Positions 27,377-37,239 are shown, counted from the stretch's first letter. The stretch: 64,000 bases of DNA from Lacrimispora sphenoides (GCF_900105215.1 NZ_FOIP01000001.1:2482501-2546500); one strand, 5' to 3'. Notes: generated by a model not told the origin, from the sequence alone. Program-made: numbers and translations.

Positions 27377-28557
27377 TGGGGGTTACCGTAGATGTTGCAT
27401 ACACAAGCCTGAATAAATTCAAGGAAGTATTGTGCGGAGATAAGGTTGAACTTTTGCAGACCGAGGATTCCAATATTATGATACTCGCCGACGGTATGGG
27501 CAGCGGGGTAAAGGCCAACATTCTGGCCACCATGACCTCCAAGATTTTAGGAACCATGTTTCTAAACGGTGCGACCCTGGAAGAGTGTGTGGAAACCATT
27601 GTGGAGACCCTTCCGGTATGTCAGGTGCGCCAGGTAGCCTATTCCACCTTCAGCATCCTTCAGGTGTTTCATGACGGTGAAGCCTATCTGGTAGAATTTG
27701 ATAATCCCGGCTGTATCTTCATCAGGGATGGGAGCCTGGTTTCCATACCGCGAAACACCAGGGTTATCAGGGATAAAAAAATCAATGAGTACCGTTTTAA
27801 GGTGAGAAAAGGGGACGCGTTGATCCTGATGAGTGACGGGACCATCCATGCAGGAGTGGGGAAGCTCCTGAATTTTGGCTGGCTGTGGGAGGATGTTGCT
27901 TCTTATGCGGTGAAGCAGTACCACCTGACCATATCTGCAGCTCGTCTGGCTACTGCGTTAACCAGTGCCTGTGATGAACTGTATCAGTACCGGCCTGGCG
28001 ATGATACCACGGTTGCCGTTATGAGGATCATTGACCGTAAGCCGGTGCATTTGATGACAGGCCCGCCCAGGAAGACGGAGGACGACTTCGTGATGGTGAG
28101 TGATTTTCTGTCAGGAGATGATACCGCTAAGAAAGTCGTCTGCGGAGGAACCAGTGCTAATATTGTTTCCAGGGTAACTGAAAGGGAGCTGTCTGTTTCT
28201 CTGGATTACAATGATCCGGACATTCCGCCAATCGCTTATATTGACGGTATTGAGCTGGTTACGGAAGGTGTTTTGACATTAAATAAAGTTTTAAAGCTTT
28301 TAAGGCGTTATGTGATGAATGAATCCGTCACGGAGGATTTTTTTCTGGAGTTAGATAAGCCAAATGGAGCTTCCATGGTGGCGAAGATGATCATTGAGGA
28401 TTATACGGAGCTTAAGTTATACGTGGGAATGGCAATTAACAGCGCTTATCAGAATCCTGGCCTGCCCTTTGATTTGGGGATCCGCCAGAATCTTGTGGAG
28501 CAGTTAAAGCACGTAGTGGAAGAAATGGGGAAAAGGGTTACGGTAACCTATTATTGA
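27376..28557 (+). CDS. hfsC: SpoIIE-type PP2C serine phosphatase (HfsC-like)
   Basis: About 393 residues. The PP2C/SpoIIE metal motifs LADGMGSGVKAN, LILMSDGTIHAG and PGDDTTVAVMRI are present, followed by a ~150-residue C-terminal region of unassigned fold. Such phosphatases dephosphorylate anti-anti-sigma-type or other signalling partners. The ATG overlaps the previous stop as TGATG, so sensor and phosphatase are probably made together. An in-frame GTG at 27373 is an alternative start. Confidence 0.86.
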   Translation: MGVTVDVAYTSLNKFKEVLCGDKVELLQTEDSNIMILADGMGSGVKANILATMTSKILGTMFLNGATLEECVETIVETLPVCQVRQVAYSTFSILQVFHDGEAYLVEFDNPGCIFIRDGSLVSIPRNTRVIRDKKINEYRFKVRKGDALILMSDGTIHAGVGKLLNFGWLWEDVASYAVKQYHLTISAARLATALTSACDELYQYRPGDDTTVAVMRIIDRKPVHLMTGPPRKTEDDFVMVSDFLSGDDTAKKVVCGGTSANIVSRVTERELSVSLDYNDPDIPPIAYIDGIELVTEGVLTLNKVLKLLRRYVMNESVTEDFFLELDKPNGASMVAKMIIEDYTELKLYVGMAINSAYQNPGLPFDLGIRQNLVEQLKHVVEEMGKRVTVTYY

Positions 28558-28612
28558 ATTTGGATAGATATTCACAGAACCACGATACGTGGAAGTTACA
28601 AGGAGGAAGAAT

Positions 28613-30064
28613 ATGGCAACAAATGATGCGACATTACTTCGCATAAAGCATCAGGTTTTAAATGAAGTGGCGAAACTTGCATGGGAGGGAAAGCTGGAGG
28701 AGAAAAGAAATGAGATTCCCTATGATATCATTCCAGGTCCCAAGGCCCAGTTCCGCTGCTGCATTTACAGGGAACGGGAAATCATCAGAGAGAGAATCCG
28801 CCTGGCGGAAGGTCTCTGCCCCAGCGGAAGGGATACGAAGAACGTCGTTCAGGTAATCAGCTCTGCCTGTGAAGACTGTCCCATCGCCCGGTATGTGGTA
28901 ACCGATAACTGCCAGCTGTGTATGGGTAAGGCGTGCCAGGGTTCCTGTAATTTTGGCGCCATCAGCATGGGACGTGATCGTGCTTATATTGATCCTGATA
29001 AATGCAAGGAATGCGGCAAGTGTTCCCAGGCATGTCCTTATAACGCCATAGCAGATCTGACCCGTCCCTGTAAGAAAAGCTGTCCGGTGGATGCCATCAC
29101 CATGGACGAGAACGGCATTGTAGTCATTGACGAAAGCAAATGCATCCAGTGCGGAGCCTGCATTCATGGCTGCCCCTTTGGCGCCATTGATTCCAAGACA
29201 TTCCTGGTGGATGTGATTAATCTTATTAACGCCGGGAAACGGGTGGTTGCCATGGTCGCTCCGGCGACAGAAGGCCAGTTCGGCCCGGAAATCACCATGG
29301 CAAGCTGGAGAACCGCTTTAAAGAAAATCGGTTTCCAGGATATGGTTGAGGTTGCCCTTGGCGGCGATCTGACCGCTGCAGCAGAAGCGGCGGAATGGGC
29401 AGAGGCTTTTAAGGAAGGCAAGAAGATGACGACCTCCTGCTGTCCGGCATTTGTGAACATGATTAAACAGCATTATCCTATGCTCCTTGAGAATATGTCC
29501 ACCACCGTATCCCCTATGTGCGCTGTATCAAGAATGCTGAAGGAAAAGGACCCGGAGACGATCACCGTATTCATCGGGCCGTGTATTGCTAAGAAAAGCG
29601 AAACCCTGGATTTAAATATTAAAGACAACGCGGATTATGCCCTGACCCTGGGAGAAATTCAGGCAATGATGGCATCAAAGGGCGTAGAGCTTTTGCCGGA
29701 AGAAAACACCTACCAGGCAGGATCCGTATTCGGTAAGCGTTTTGGAAATGGAGGCGGTGTGACTGCGGCTGTTCTGGAATGCTTAAAGGAGACGGGAGAA
29801 AGTACGGATATCGAAGTCCTTAAATGCAATGGAGCGGCTGAGTGCAAGAAGGCTCTGATGCTTCTTAAGATTGGTAGGCTTCCAGGAGACTTCATAGAAG
29901 GAATGGCATGTGTGGGAGGCTGTGTAGGCGGTCCCAGCAGGCATAAGAGTGAGAATGAAGCAAAGAAAGCCCGTGATTTGCTGATCAAACAGGCGGATGG
30001 AAGAGAAGTTCACGAGAACTTACGAAACCAGGGCCTTGAAGAAGTAGCGATGCACAGACATTAA
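28613..30064 (+). CDS. hfsD: [FeFe]-hydrogenase catalytic-type subunit, group B (HfsD-like)
   Basis: About 483 residues. The N terminus has a Cys-rich segment (CEDCPIA, CQLCMGKACQGSC), followed by ferredoxin motifs (CKECGKCSQACPY, CIQCGACIHGCPF). The H domain follows with TSCCPAFV, IGPCIAKKSE and GMACVGGCVGGP. Unlike HfsB it has no PAS domain and ends soon after L3, so it is probably the enzyme partner. ATG 28613 has AAGGAGG upstream. It is the last gene of the operon, closed by a strong terminator. Confidence 0.88.
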   Translation: MATNDATLLRIKHQVLNEVAKLAWEGKLEEKRNEIPYDIIPGPKAQFRCCIYREREIIRERIRLAEGLCPSGRDTKNVVQVISSACEDCPIARYVVTDNCQLCMGKACQGSCNFGAISMGRDRAYIDPDKCKECGKCSQACPYNAIADLTRPCKKSCPVDAITMDENGIVVIDESKCIQCGACIHGCPFGAIDSKTFLVDVINLINAGKRVVAMVAPATEGQFGPEITMASWRTALKKIGFQDMVEVALGGDLTAAAEAAEWAEAFKEGKKMTTSCCPAFVNMIKQHYPMLLENMSTTVSPMCAVSRMLKEKDPETITVFIGPCIAKKSETLDLNIKDNADYALTLGEIQAMMASKGVELLPEENTYQAGSVFGKRFGNGGGVTAAVLECLKETGESTDIEVLKCNGAAECKKALMLLKIGRLPGDFIEGMACVGGCVGGPSRHKSENEAKKARDLLIKQADGREVHENLRNQGLEEVAMHRH

Positions 30065-30065
30065 C

Positions 30066-30118
30066 AAAAAGGCTATGGGTGTTCCCTTTTTTATCGGGAA
30101 CACCCATAGCCTTTTTTA
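30066..30118. terminator. Strong bidirectional terminator after the hfs-like operon
   Basis: A long perfect stem, AAAAAGGCTATGGGTGTTCC with its complement, flanked by A and T tracts. It also serves the convergent spore coat gene, whose stop lies two bases further. Confidence 0.95.
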
Positions 30119-30119
30119 T

Positions 30120-30365
30120 TTACATTCCTGCGTACTGGCTCTTAACTTTCGTAAGTTTCTGCTGTTCTGCCTGATCTGTGGTATACCATCCCTTTGCGGA
30201 CATTTTCTTGTAGATATCGCCCTGCATGCACAGGCTGTCGCTTAATGCGGTGTCAAATGCCTGATGTACGTTCATGGTAGGGGATTCGATGGTTCCATGC
30301 AGGTATAAGTCACACACTCCTTTTGTGGTGTGGAGCAGGTTTTCCATAATACACTTGTCATCCAT
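30120..30365 (-). CDS. Spore coat protein, CotF family (small)
   Basis: 81 residues. It resembles the coat F domain: N-terminal DDKCIMENLLHTTKGVCDLYLHG, then AFDTALSDSLCMQGDIYKKM and WYTTDQAEQQKL. Such proteins are ferritin-like helical components of the spore coat. The ATG has GGAGG seven bases upstream. It follows a 57-residue gene by 13 bases, and the two probably form a sporulation-controlled pair. Confidence 0.85.
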   Translation of the reverse strand: MDDKCIMENLLHTTKGVCDLYLHGTIESPTMNVHQAFDTALSDSLCMQGDIYKKMSAKGWYTTDQAEQQKLTKVKSQYAGM

Positions 30366-30378
30366 ATGTGATTCCTCC

Positions 30379-30552
30379 TTACACTAAGTTATAGAAGCTG
30401 TCAAAAATCTGCTGGTGCTTCTGCATAAGCTGCTGCGCACAAGCTTTTAATTCAGGATCCTGAAGATTCTGCGTTGCTTGCTGGCATTGGGTTTTTAAAA
30501 ATTGCTCATGGCCAAGAGCATCTTCAATATAATTTAATTCTTTTGGGCTCAT
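30379..30552 (-). CDS. Small Gln-rich helical protein, probable spore coat partner (57 aa)
   Basis: 57 residues starting MSPKELNYIEDALGHEQFL, rich in Gln and Lys and predicted all-helical (AQQLMQKHQQIFDSFYNLV at the end). The ATG follows GGAGGG. It precedes the CotF-type gene on the same strand and resembles the short coat proteins often paired with CotF in clostridia. It is below the size limit of many gene finders. Function is inferred from context. Confidence 0.78.
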   Translation of the reverse strand: MSPKELNYIEDALGHEQFLKTQCQQATQNLQDPELKACAQQLMQKHQQIFDSFYNLV

Positions 30553-30687
30553 ATGATATTCCCTCCATTGTTATACTATCCTCCGGTGTGTTTTCCCGGA
30601 AGACAGTATTAATATGGACGTTTTATGGAAATCCATGCATAACAACGGAAATAATTCATTAACAGGGAGTAGAATCCTTGATATTTT

Positions 30688-32364
30688 TTATGATTCCTTA
30701 TAATTGCCATAACTTGTATAAATTTCTTTCACAACCTCATAAGAAAGTTTGTGCCTTCTGTATTCGTCGACGATTCCCTTATTATTCATTGTCCTTGGGC
30801 GGTTAAGGAACCATTCTTCACTAATTCTGACATCGCAGAACTGCCAGATATACAGTCCCGACGAACCGGGGTGTTCCAATATGGCAGTAAGCTGTTCTCC
30901 CAGAGTGTCCGCCTGATACTCTTCCGACCACTTGACCTTTGCTTGGCTTCTGTAACCGTAAATGGCTCCTGCGCCCACTTCCGTAATAAGGAATGGTTTA
31001 TCTTTTCCAGGTGTTTCTGTTTGTACCCATTGATACAGATCATCTAAATATTCCCGGACAGGTGTGTTATGGTACCATCTCGGATAAATGTTGTAGGAAA
31101 CTACTTCCGGAAAGTCAAGGCAGATATCTGTTTTAAACTTACAGCTTGCACTGGAACGTGGGCGGGAAGAATCCAGCTGCCTGATGAGTTCATACTGCTT
31201 TTTATAACATTCCCTGCCGTAGGGAGTTTCACTGGCACATTCATTTAAGATACCCCAAATATAGATGCTCGGATGATTATAGTGATTCACGATCATTTCA
31301 CGGATCACTTCTTCTGCCTGCCTTTCAAAATTAGGATTCCTCATATGTTCTTCGGAAAGCCCTCTTGCGTGGTTTTCTTCCCAGATCAAAATTCCCAGTT
31401 CGTCGCATAAATCCAGGAAAATTTCATCATTGGGATAATGCACGCATCTTATAGAATTCACACCCATATCTCTGATTGTCTGCAAATCTGAGGCAATCTG
31501 AGAAAATGGGATGGCGCAGCCGAATGCGGGATGGTCTTCGTGACGGCAGATTCCCTTTATAAGGAGAGCTTTGCCGTTTAAGAAGATAGAGCTGTTTTCT
31601 ATTTTCACTTCCCGGAAGCCGATTCTCTCTTTTAAGTCGTCTATGGCTGTACCGTCTTTGAAGAGCGTGACTTCTACTGTGTATAAGTTTGGATGTTCCA
31701 AGCTCCATTCTTCTGCATCTGATACGGCCGCCTCTGTTTGTATCAAAGATTCCGTATTTGCTTTTATGGTAATGTCCTGGAGTTTTAAATCTGTTTTATT
31801 TATCGTTACCGTTGCATCTAAGGTGATATCTTCATCAGAAATATTGGAAATGCAAAGTGTGAGGCCAGCCTTCCAGGTTTCACCCTTTTTTTCAGGCGTG
31901 ATATGGATCCATTTTATGTATGCACAGTTAAGCTGCTCTAAAACGACACCTCTGGTAATGCCGCCGTAACTCATATAATCGTTGGGTATATGCAGCGAGC
32001 TTTCTTCTGAAAACCGGTTATCCGCTATGACCTCAAGCAGATGTTCCCCTCCAGGCAATCCTTTTAAGAAAATCTCAAAAGGTGTGTAGGCGTTGTAATG
32101 GGTTCCTCTCATGGTCCCGTCTACGAAAACTTTTGCTGTGTGGCTCACGCCTTTTAACAGAAGCCGTACATTCCCCTCTGCCGTAAAAGTAGTGGAATAT
32201 TTCCCTTCTCCCCTGTAAGCTTCATATCCTGGATAAGTCTCCCAGGCACTTGGGACAGGTACCGGGAACGTCTTATCTTTTCCGTCTAAGGGGGTGAAAT
32301 CCCAAAGCTTACCGGAAAGTTCTGATATTTTTCTGATTGAATTTGTTTGAAATGTACGTATCAT
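30688..32364 (-). CDS. Glycoside hydrolase family 2, probable beta-glucuronidase-like enzyme
   Basis: 558 residues: a jelly-roll sugar-binding domain (GEGKYSTTFTAEGNVRLLLKGV), an immunoglobulin-like domain, then the TIM barrel. Acid/base Glu375 lies in WGILNECASE and the nucleophile Glu462 in ITEVGAGA. No signal peptide, so it acts on imported sugars in the cytoplasm. Length is close to beta-glucuronidases (~600) and shorter than beta-galactosidases. The start directly abuts the stop of the YesN-type regulator, so the three minus-strand genes form one operon. Substrate (uronide versus galactoside) is not settled. Confidence 0.88.
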   Translation of the reverse strand: MIRTFQTNSIRKISELSGKLWDFTPLDGKDKTFPVPVPSAWETYPGYEAYRGEGKYSTTFTAEGNVRLLLKGVSHTAKVFVDGTMRGTHYNAYTPFEIFLKGLPGGEHLLEVIADNRFSEESSLHIPNDYMSYGGITRGVVLEQLNCAYIKWIHITPEKKGETWKAGLTLCISNISDEDITLDATVTINKTDLKLQDITIKANTESLIQTEAAVSDAEEWSLEHPNLYTVEVTLFKDGTAIDDLKERIGFREVKIENSSIFLNGKALLIKGICRHEDHPAFGCAIPFSQIASDLQTIRDMGVNSIRCVHYPNDEIFLDLCDELGILIWEENHARGLSEEHMRNPNFERQAEEVIREMIVNHYNHPSIYIWGILNECASETPYGRECYKKQYELIRQLDSSRPRSSASCKFKTDICLDFPEVVSYNIYPRWYHNTPVREYLDDLYQWVQTETPGKDKPFLITEVGAGAIYGYRSQAKVKWSEEYQADTLGEQLTAILEHPGSSGLYIWQFCDVRISEEWFLNRPRTMNNKGIVDEYRRHKLSYEVVKEIYTSYGNYKES

Positions 32365-33906
32365 TTAATTTTCCTCCTGTTTCAGGGCACATCTCCCCAT
32401 ATCCGTAGGGGTGTGTCCTGTATATTTTTTAAAGACTCTTGAAAAATATTGCGGGTTGTCAAATCCCAGTTCTTCACTGATCTGATAAATCTTCAAGTTG
32501 CTTTTTGCAAGCAGCTCCTGCGCTTTTTTAACTTTCATTTTATTGATATATTCAGAAAAGCCAAGATCGGAATATTGTCTGAAAAGAGCGGATAAATAAT
32601 TAGGGCTGACATTTATAAAAGAAGCGGTATCCGCTAAACTGATTTTCATAAAAATATGATTTTTGATATAATCTTTTGCCTGAATGACCAGATTGTATTT
32701 CGGATCGTTTAATTGGTTTTCCATTGCGCTTTTTACCGCGGTTTTAAATACATCCAGGTATCTGATGATTTCAGTTTTCTTATGATAGGTGTATAAAACC
32801 TTATAAGATTTTGCCTCATTTTTGTAGCTCTCCGAAAGTATAGTTTCTCCGTCATAGATACAGTTCATTACCAAATGTATCATAAAGGACACAATATTGA
32901 TCAGTTCTTCAAATGCCAGGGTATCTATGGCGGCTTCAATCGCTCTGACTGTCTGGTCAAAAAGGGTAAGATTGAAATTTTCCAGGGATTCTATCAGTCT
33001 TTTGTTGAAAACATTCAGATCAAATGTTTTATTAAGGGATGGGGCTTCTTCTTTATTAAATTCAAAACACAGGTGGATCTCATTGAGGGAAGAGGTCGTT
33101 TTTCCCGGCTTTATAGTAACTCCGGTATTGAAAAAAATTTTAATAAGCTGTCGGATGTCTTCTGAGACCGTATTGGTCAGCGCATCGATTTCATCTGCTT
33201 TATGAAAGAGAAGAATACATGCAATCCTTTGATGGTTGTACGCGATCACCGTACTTTTTGTATAACGGCCGATGCACTCCTTTACGGTACTTAAAATATT
33301 TAAATAGGTAGAGTAAGCTCCAGTATTTAAGTTTTCCTTTTCAAAAAGAATATCTACGGTCAGGGGCTGATAAAACTTCGCTTTTAAATCCAGATCGTAC
33401 ATTTTTATGAAATCCAGAATTTCTTCTTCGGAAGTATAGCCGCCGCTAACCAGGTGGTAGAGAAAACGGTTCGTGAATAGATTGAACTCTTGCCCATACC
33501 TGCCGGTTTCTGTTTTTCTTTCAGCCAGTACTTTTTTAGCCTTGTTTAACGTTTTTTCAAGGGTTTCTTTGTTCAGCTCCATTTTTACAAGATAGTCAAA
33601 GGCATTTAGCTTCATGGCAGTCCGGGCATATTCAAATTCTTCAAAGCTGGATAAAAGGATACACAAAGGAGCGTTTTTATCCTCTGTATTTTGTATGTAT
33701 GTTAAAATGTCAAATCCGTCCGCTGCAGGCATTTTTATGTCTGTTATGACCAGGTCAAAGGTCTCTTTTTTTAAGATTTCGATTGCTTCGTTGCCGTTTG
33801 CGGCAGTAGAGCCTATCTCAAAATCAGGGAAGTTCTCACAAACAAGGCCTGATAGCCCTATACGGGCTAAGGGTTCATCGTCAACAATCAGGATCTTATA
33901 TTTCAT
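32365..33906 (-). CDS. Two-component response regulator, YesN/AraC type
   Basis: 513 residues. The N-terminal receiver domain has acidic residues in VDDEPLARIG and phospho-acceptor Asp in DLVITDIKMP. A long central region follows, then a C-terminal AraC domain ending LGFDNPQYFSRVFKKYTGHTP. It should be phosphorylated by the histidine kinase encoded just upstream and activate the divergent sugar ABC operon. A 20-base-spaced direct repeat in that promoter is the likely binding site. Confidence 0.92.
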   Translation of the reverse strand: MKYKILIVDDEPLARIGLSGLVCENFPDFEIGSTAANGNEAIEILKKETFDLVITDIKMPAADGFDILTYIQNTEDKNAPLCILLSSFEEFEYARTAMKLNAFDYLVKMELNKETLEKTLNKAKKVLAERKTETGRYGQEFNLFTNRFLYHLVSGGYTSEEEILDFIKMYDLDLKAKFYQPLTVDILFEKENLNTGAYSTYLNILSTVKECIGRYTKSTVIAYNHQRIACILLFHKADEIDALTNTVSEDIRQLIKIFFNTGVTIKPGKTTSSLNEIHLCFEFNKEEAPSLNKTFDLNVFNKRLIESLENFNLTLFDQTVRAIEAAIDTLAFEELINIVSFMIHLVMNCIYDGETILSESYKNEAKSYKVLYTYHKKTEIIRYLDVFKTAVKSAMENQLNDPKYNLVIQAKDYIKNHIFMKISLADTASFINVSPNYLSALFRQYSDLGFSEYINKMKVKKAQELLAKSNLKIYQISEELGFDNPQYFSRVFKKYTGHTPTDMGRCALKQEEN

Positions 33907-33939
33907 ATTTTCCCTCTTTCATAAACGAATCATATTCTT

Positions 33940-35709
33940 TTACTGTTTTTTATAGATCAGAGGCATTTTTACGGTAACTTTTGTAAATTCACCGAGAATG
34001 CTTTCTATGTTCAGTCCGTATTGGTCGCCGAACTCCATTTGTATTCTCTGGTGTATGTTTTGGATTCCTATTCCGGAAAGCCTGTCTGCCTTTGCTGTTT
34101 CCCTTACGATTTCATCCAAAGACCGGACGGTAAGACCGACTCCGTTGTCTTTTACCACGAAAATCAGATCTTCACGTTCCCTGTATACCCCTATCAGCAA
34201 TTCACATTTCCTGCCTGCAGGTCCTATGCCGTGAAAAAGTGCATTCTCCACTAAGGGCTGCAAGGTAAATCTTAAAACAGAAGCGCTTAAAACTTCCGGA
34301 TCTGGAATGTCAAATACCGGAGTAAACATATCTGCATAACGGTAAGATTGCAAATGGATGTATTCTTTTATAAAGTCCAGTTCTTCTTCCACGCGGAACC
34401 ATTCGGAATTGTTCTTAAAAACGGCTCTCATCATATTGGAAAGAGAGGTTGTCATGTCCACGATGGGCGGAACAGAGTTCATCTGTCCCAGCCATCGGAT
34501 GGAATTTAGAGTGTTGTAAATGAAATGAGGATGGATCTGGTTCTGCAGAAGACGGAATTTATAATTCCTTTTCAGTGTTTCTTCCTCCTTTAACTGATTC
34601 AGTGCCAATTGAAACGCTCCAGCCAGTTCGTTGATATGGGTGCTTATTTCTTCAAATTCCGAGATGCCCGTAAATGCAGGTGAGACCTCATAATCCGCTT
34701 TTATCATTCTTGACACCTGATTGTAAATAATCTTTACCGGTTTATTGACAAGTTTGTTTAATAAAAGATACCAGAAAAACACCTGAAGGAGAAGCAAAGA
34801 AAAAGCGGGGAAAATAAAATTAAAATCAGGTACGAATATATCCTCATGAAGAGCTTTTAAAGGGCTTATTAAAACGACGCCCGACTTGGACTTTGTAAGG
34901 AATACCGTTCCGTTATAAAGGTCTTTGTATTCCTTTGACACAATATGAGAGCTAGGAGCCAAAGCATCAAATTGCTTCACATCAAAATCCAGAGGTAAAA
35001 AATGAGTGTTTTCAATTTTATAAAGCTGATCGCCAAGAAGAATAAAGGATTCTTCCAGGCCTTTTAGGGGATCCGCAAGTATGGCGGTATCTAAGGCTAT
35101 ATAAAAATTTCCTATTTTTTGGTTTGTTGCATAGCTGCTTACGGGAAAACGTAGGGGAAGTATCTGTTCCGGCTTGTACTGACCGTAAAATTCCGGATTA
35201 AAGGGATTCACTGTTATGGGATAAGAAAAGGAGGGGCCGGCTAATTCTTCGGGGCATAATTTCTCAAAAGTCGCCTTGTCGGAAATCTGACCGTAAAAAA
35301 GGCCGATTTGTATATACCTCGGGTTCCGATCTGAAGTAAGGAGCATTTTAGGAACGTAACCAGAGATGGAAGTAGTGTTTAACAGCATTTTTGCTTCGGT
35401 AACGGCCGAGAGTGCATAAGACATATTGCGTATGCTGTCTTTTCCGTTATCGGATAGAAAAGCGGTGATTTTTGTATTAGCGGAAAGGACGGTATTTAAA
35501 GCAGAAACCTGGGCTAAGTTATTTTCTATGCCATAATTGGCATTCGTATGAAGCATAAGAGCGCTTTCCTCTGCATCCCTTTCGTATTTTTCTTTTGCGG
35601 AAGAATAAAATATCCAGGTAAAAACAGAAGTAAGAAGCAAGACAAAACAAAAACAATACAGCAGTAATTTAAATGTAAGGGTTTTATAAAATAAATTATT
35701 CTTTTTCAT
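33940..35709 (-). CDS. Sensor histidine kinase, YesM type
   Basis: 589 residues. An N-terminal membrane helix (LLLYCFCFVLLLTSVFTWIF), a ~270-residue extracellular sensing region, a second helix near 290-310 and a HAMP-like linker follow. Then comes the His_kinase domain with HPHFIYNTLNSIRWLGQM (phospho-acceptor His) and a HATPase with KDNGVGL. Such kinases sense extracellular oligosaccharides or the loaded binding protein. First gene of the minus-strand operon. Confidence 0.93.
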   Translation of the reverse strand: MKKNNLFYKTLTFKLLLYCFCFVLLLTSVFTWIFYSSAKEKYERDAEESALMLHTNANYGIENNLAQVSALNTVLSANTKITAFLSDNGKDSIRNMSYALSAVTEAKMLLNTTSISGYVPKMLLTSDRNPRYIQIGLFYGQISDKATFEKLCPEELAGPSFSYPITVNPFNPEFYGQYKPEQILPLRFPVSSYATNQKIGNFYIALDTAILADPLKGLEESFILLGDQLYKIENTHFLPLDFDVKQFDALAPSSHIVSKEYKDLYNGTVFLTKSKSGVVLISPLKALHEDIFVPDFNFIFPAFSLLLLQVFFWYLLLNKLVNKPVKIIYNQVSRMIKADYEVSPAFTGISEFEEISTHINELAGAFQLALNQLKEEETLKRNYKFRLLQNQIHPHFIYNTLNSIRWLGQMNSVPPIVDMTTSLSNMMRAVFKNNSEWFRVEEELDFIKEYIHLQSYRYADMFTPVFDIPDPEVLSASVLRFTLQPLVENALFHGIGPAGRKCELLIGVYREREDLIFVVKDNGVGLTVRSLDEIVRETAKADRLSGIGIQNIHQRIQMEFGDQYGLNIESILGEFTKVTVKMPLIYKKQ

Positions 35710-35763
35710 ACATTAATTATATAATTGTAATAAAAAAAGTCAAGCATATCCAGGTTGCCCTGG

Positions 35764-35793
35764 TAAGATATTACACGAAATCGTAAGATATTT
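35764..35793. promoter_or_regulatory. Direct repeat TAAGATATT x2, candidate YesN operator
   Basis: TAAGATATT at 35764-35772 and TAAGATATTT at 35784-35793, 20 bases apart (two helical turns). The second copy lies immediately upstream of a plus-strand -35, TTGTAT (35796-35801), with TAATAT 17 bases further (35819-35824). This is the geometry of AraC-type activation of the sugar importer operon. Confidence 0.65.
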
Positions 35794-35883
35794 CCTTGTA
35801 TGTATTGTGTAAAAATACTAATATATCATTAACGATCAGTGGAATAGCATACATAATGCAATGAAAATTAAAGGAGGAGTTAT

Positions 35884-37239
35884 ATGAAGTTGAGAAAGAT
35901 TGCAGCATTGGGACTTGCAGGCATTACGGCAGCCAGTCTGGCAGCTTGCGGGGGCAGTTCAGGTTCTGCCGGTGCTACGGCAGCAGGAACTACAGCGGCG
36001 GGAACTACGGCAGCTGCAGCGCAGACGAATACGGCAGCAAGTACTGAACCGGTGACAATCAAAGTTTCGCTTTGGGATTATTCTAACACCGCGTATTATC
36101 CGATCATGGTGGAAGCGTTTGAAAAGTCACATCCGAATATCAAGGTTGACATTGTTGAATTTTCGGCCGCAGAATATTCGGATACGATCGTTGTCAAGAT
36201 GGGCGCAAAAGAAAAGTATGATGTGGTCTTTATGAAGGGGCTGCCTGAAATGAGTGCTTTGATCGCAGGAGGGCATCTGCAGCCTTTAACAGACAGAATC
36301 ACCGGTTTCGATATGAAGCCATACGGCGGTGCGGAAAAGTCCCTGAGTCTGAACGGCGTTGTCTACGGCCTTCCTTTCCGGACAGATAACAATATGATTT
36401 TCTACAATAAAGATTTATTTGATAAAGCAGGAGTCCAATATCCAAAAGATGGTATGACGATGGAGGAATACAGGGAACTTGCAAAGAAGATGACTTCGGG
36501 TGAAGGCGCGGAAAAAGTATATGGATCCCATGTGCACACATGGCCGTCAAACGTTTATCAGTATTCCAGAATCATAGACGAATTCAATTATCTGGATACA
36601 TCTACCTATGAAAAACTAAAGCCTTATTATGAGACGATTCTCGGAATGCAGAATGAAGATAAGTCTGTTCAGGACTACGGTGAATTAAAGACAGGAAATA
36701 TCCATTATTCAGGTGTTTTTTACAATGAGCAGGTTGCAATGCTTCAAATCGGATCCTGGTATATTGAAATGCTTACCGGCAATGTAACACCTCAAAGCGA
36801 ACACTATTTTAAATGGGGCGCAGTGACCTTGCCTAATTCCAAGGGAAATACATACGAAAATATGGTAGGCGGGATTACCCCCTGTTCCATCGGAGCATAT
36901 TCGGAACACCCGGAAGAGGCCTGGGAATTTTTGAGCTATGTTTGCGGGGAAGAAGGGGCAAAAGTAATTGCGGAGCGCGGAATCGTCCCCGGCTGGAAAG
37001 GCCAGTCCATATTAGATATATTCGACAAATTACCAGAGCAGTTCCCCAATGCACCGGAAGGGCTTTCAAAATTCCTGACACCTCCCAATTATATTGTGGA
37101 ACAGCCTATGGATCCCAATGCAAAAGCGATCAATACGGTAATAGAAGAAATGCATTCTGATATCATGACCAATAGCGTCTCCATCGACGACGGTATTAAA
37201 ACGGCGATTGAAAGGGCAAAAGAGGCTGGAGCGAAGTAA
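35884..37239 (+). CDS. Sugar ABC transporter substrate-binding lipoprotein (family 1)
   Basis: 451 residues. The signal peptide ends SLAAC (Cys22), followed by a Gly/Ala/Thr-rich linker. The mature protein is a CUT1-type extracellular solute-binding protein (IKVSLWDYSNTAYYPIM, FRTDNNMIFYNKDLFDKAG, EEAWEFLSYVCGEEGAKV). It binds oligosaccharides for the permeases encoded next. The ATG follows AAAGGAGGAG. The dedicated ATPase is absent, as usual for CUT1 systems sharing MsmK/UgpC. Confidence 0.92.
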   Translation: MKLRKIAALGLAGITAASLAACGGSSGSAGATAAGTTAAGTTAAAAQTNTAASTEPVTIKVSLWDYSNTAYYPIMVEAFEKSHPNIKVDIVEFSAAEYSDTIVVKMGAKEKYDVVFMKGLPEMSALIAGGHLQPLTDRITGFDMKPYGGAEKSLSLNGVVYGLPFRTDNNMIFYNKDLFDKAGVQYPKDGMTMEEYRELAKKMTSGEGAEKVYGSHVHTWPSNVYQYSRIIDEFNYLDTSTYEKLKPYYETILGMQNEDKSVQDYGELKTGNIHYSGVFYNEQVAMLQIGSWYIEMLTGNVTPQSEHYFKWGAVTLPNSKGNTYENMVGGITPCSIGAYSEHPEEAWEFLSYVCGEEGAKVIAERGIVPGWKGQSILDIFDKLPEQFPNAPEGLSKFLTPPNYIVEQPMDPNAKAINTVIEEMHSDIMTNSVSIDDGIKTAIERAKEAGAK

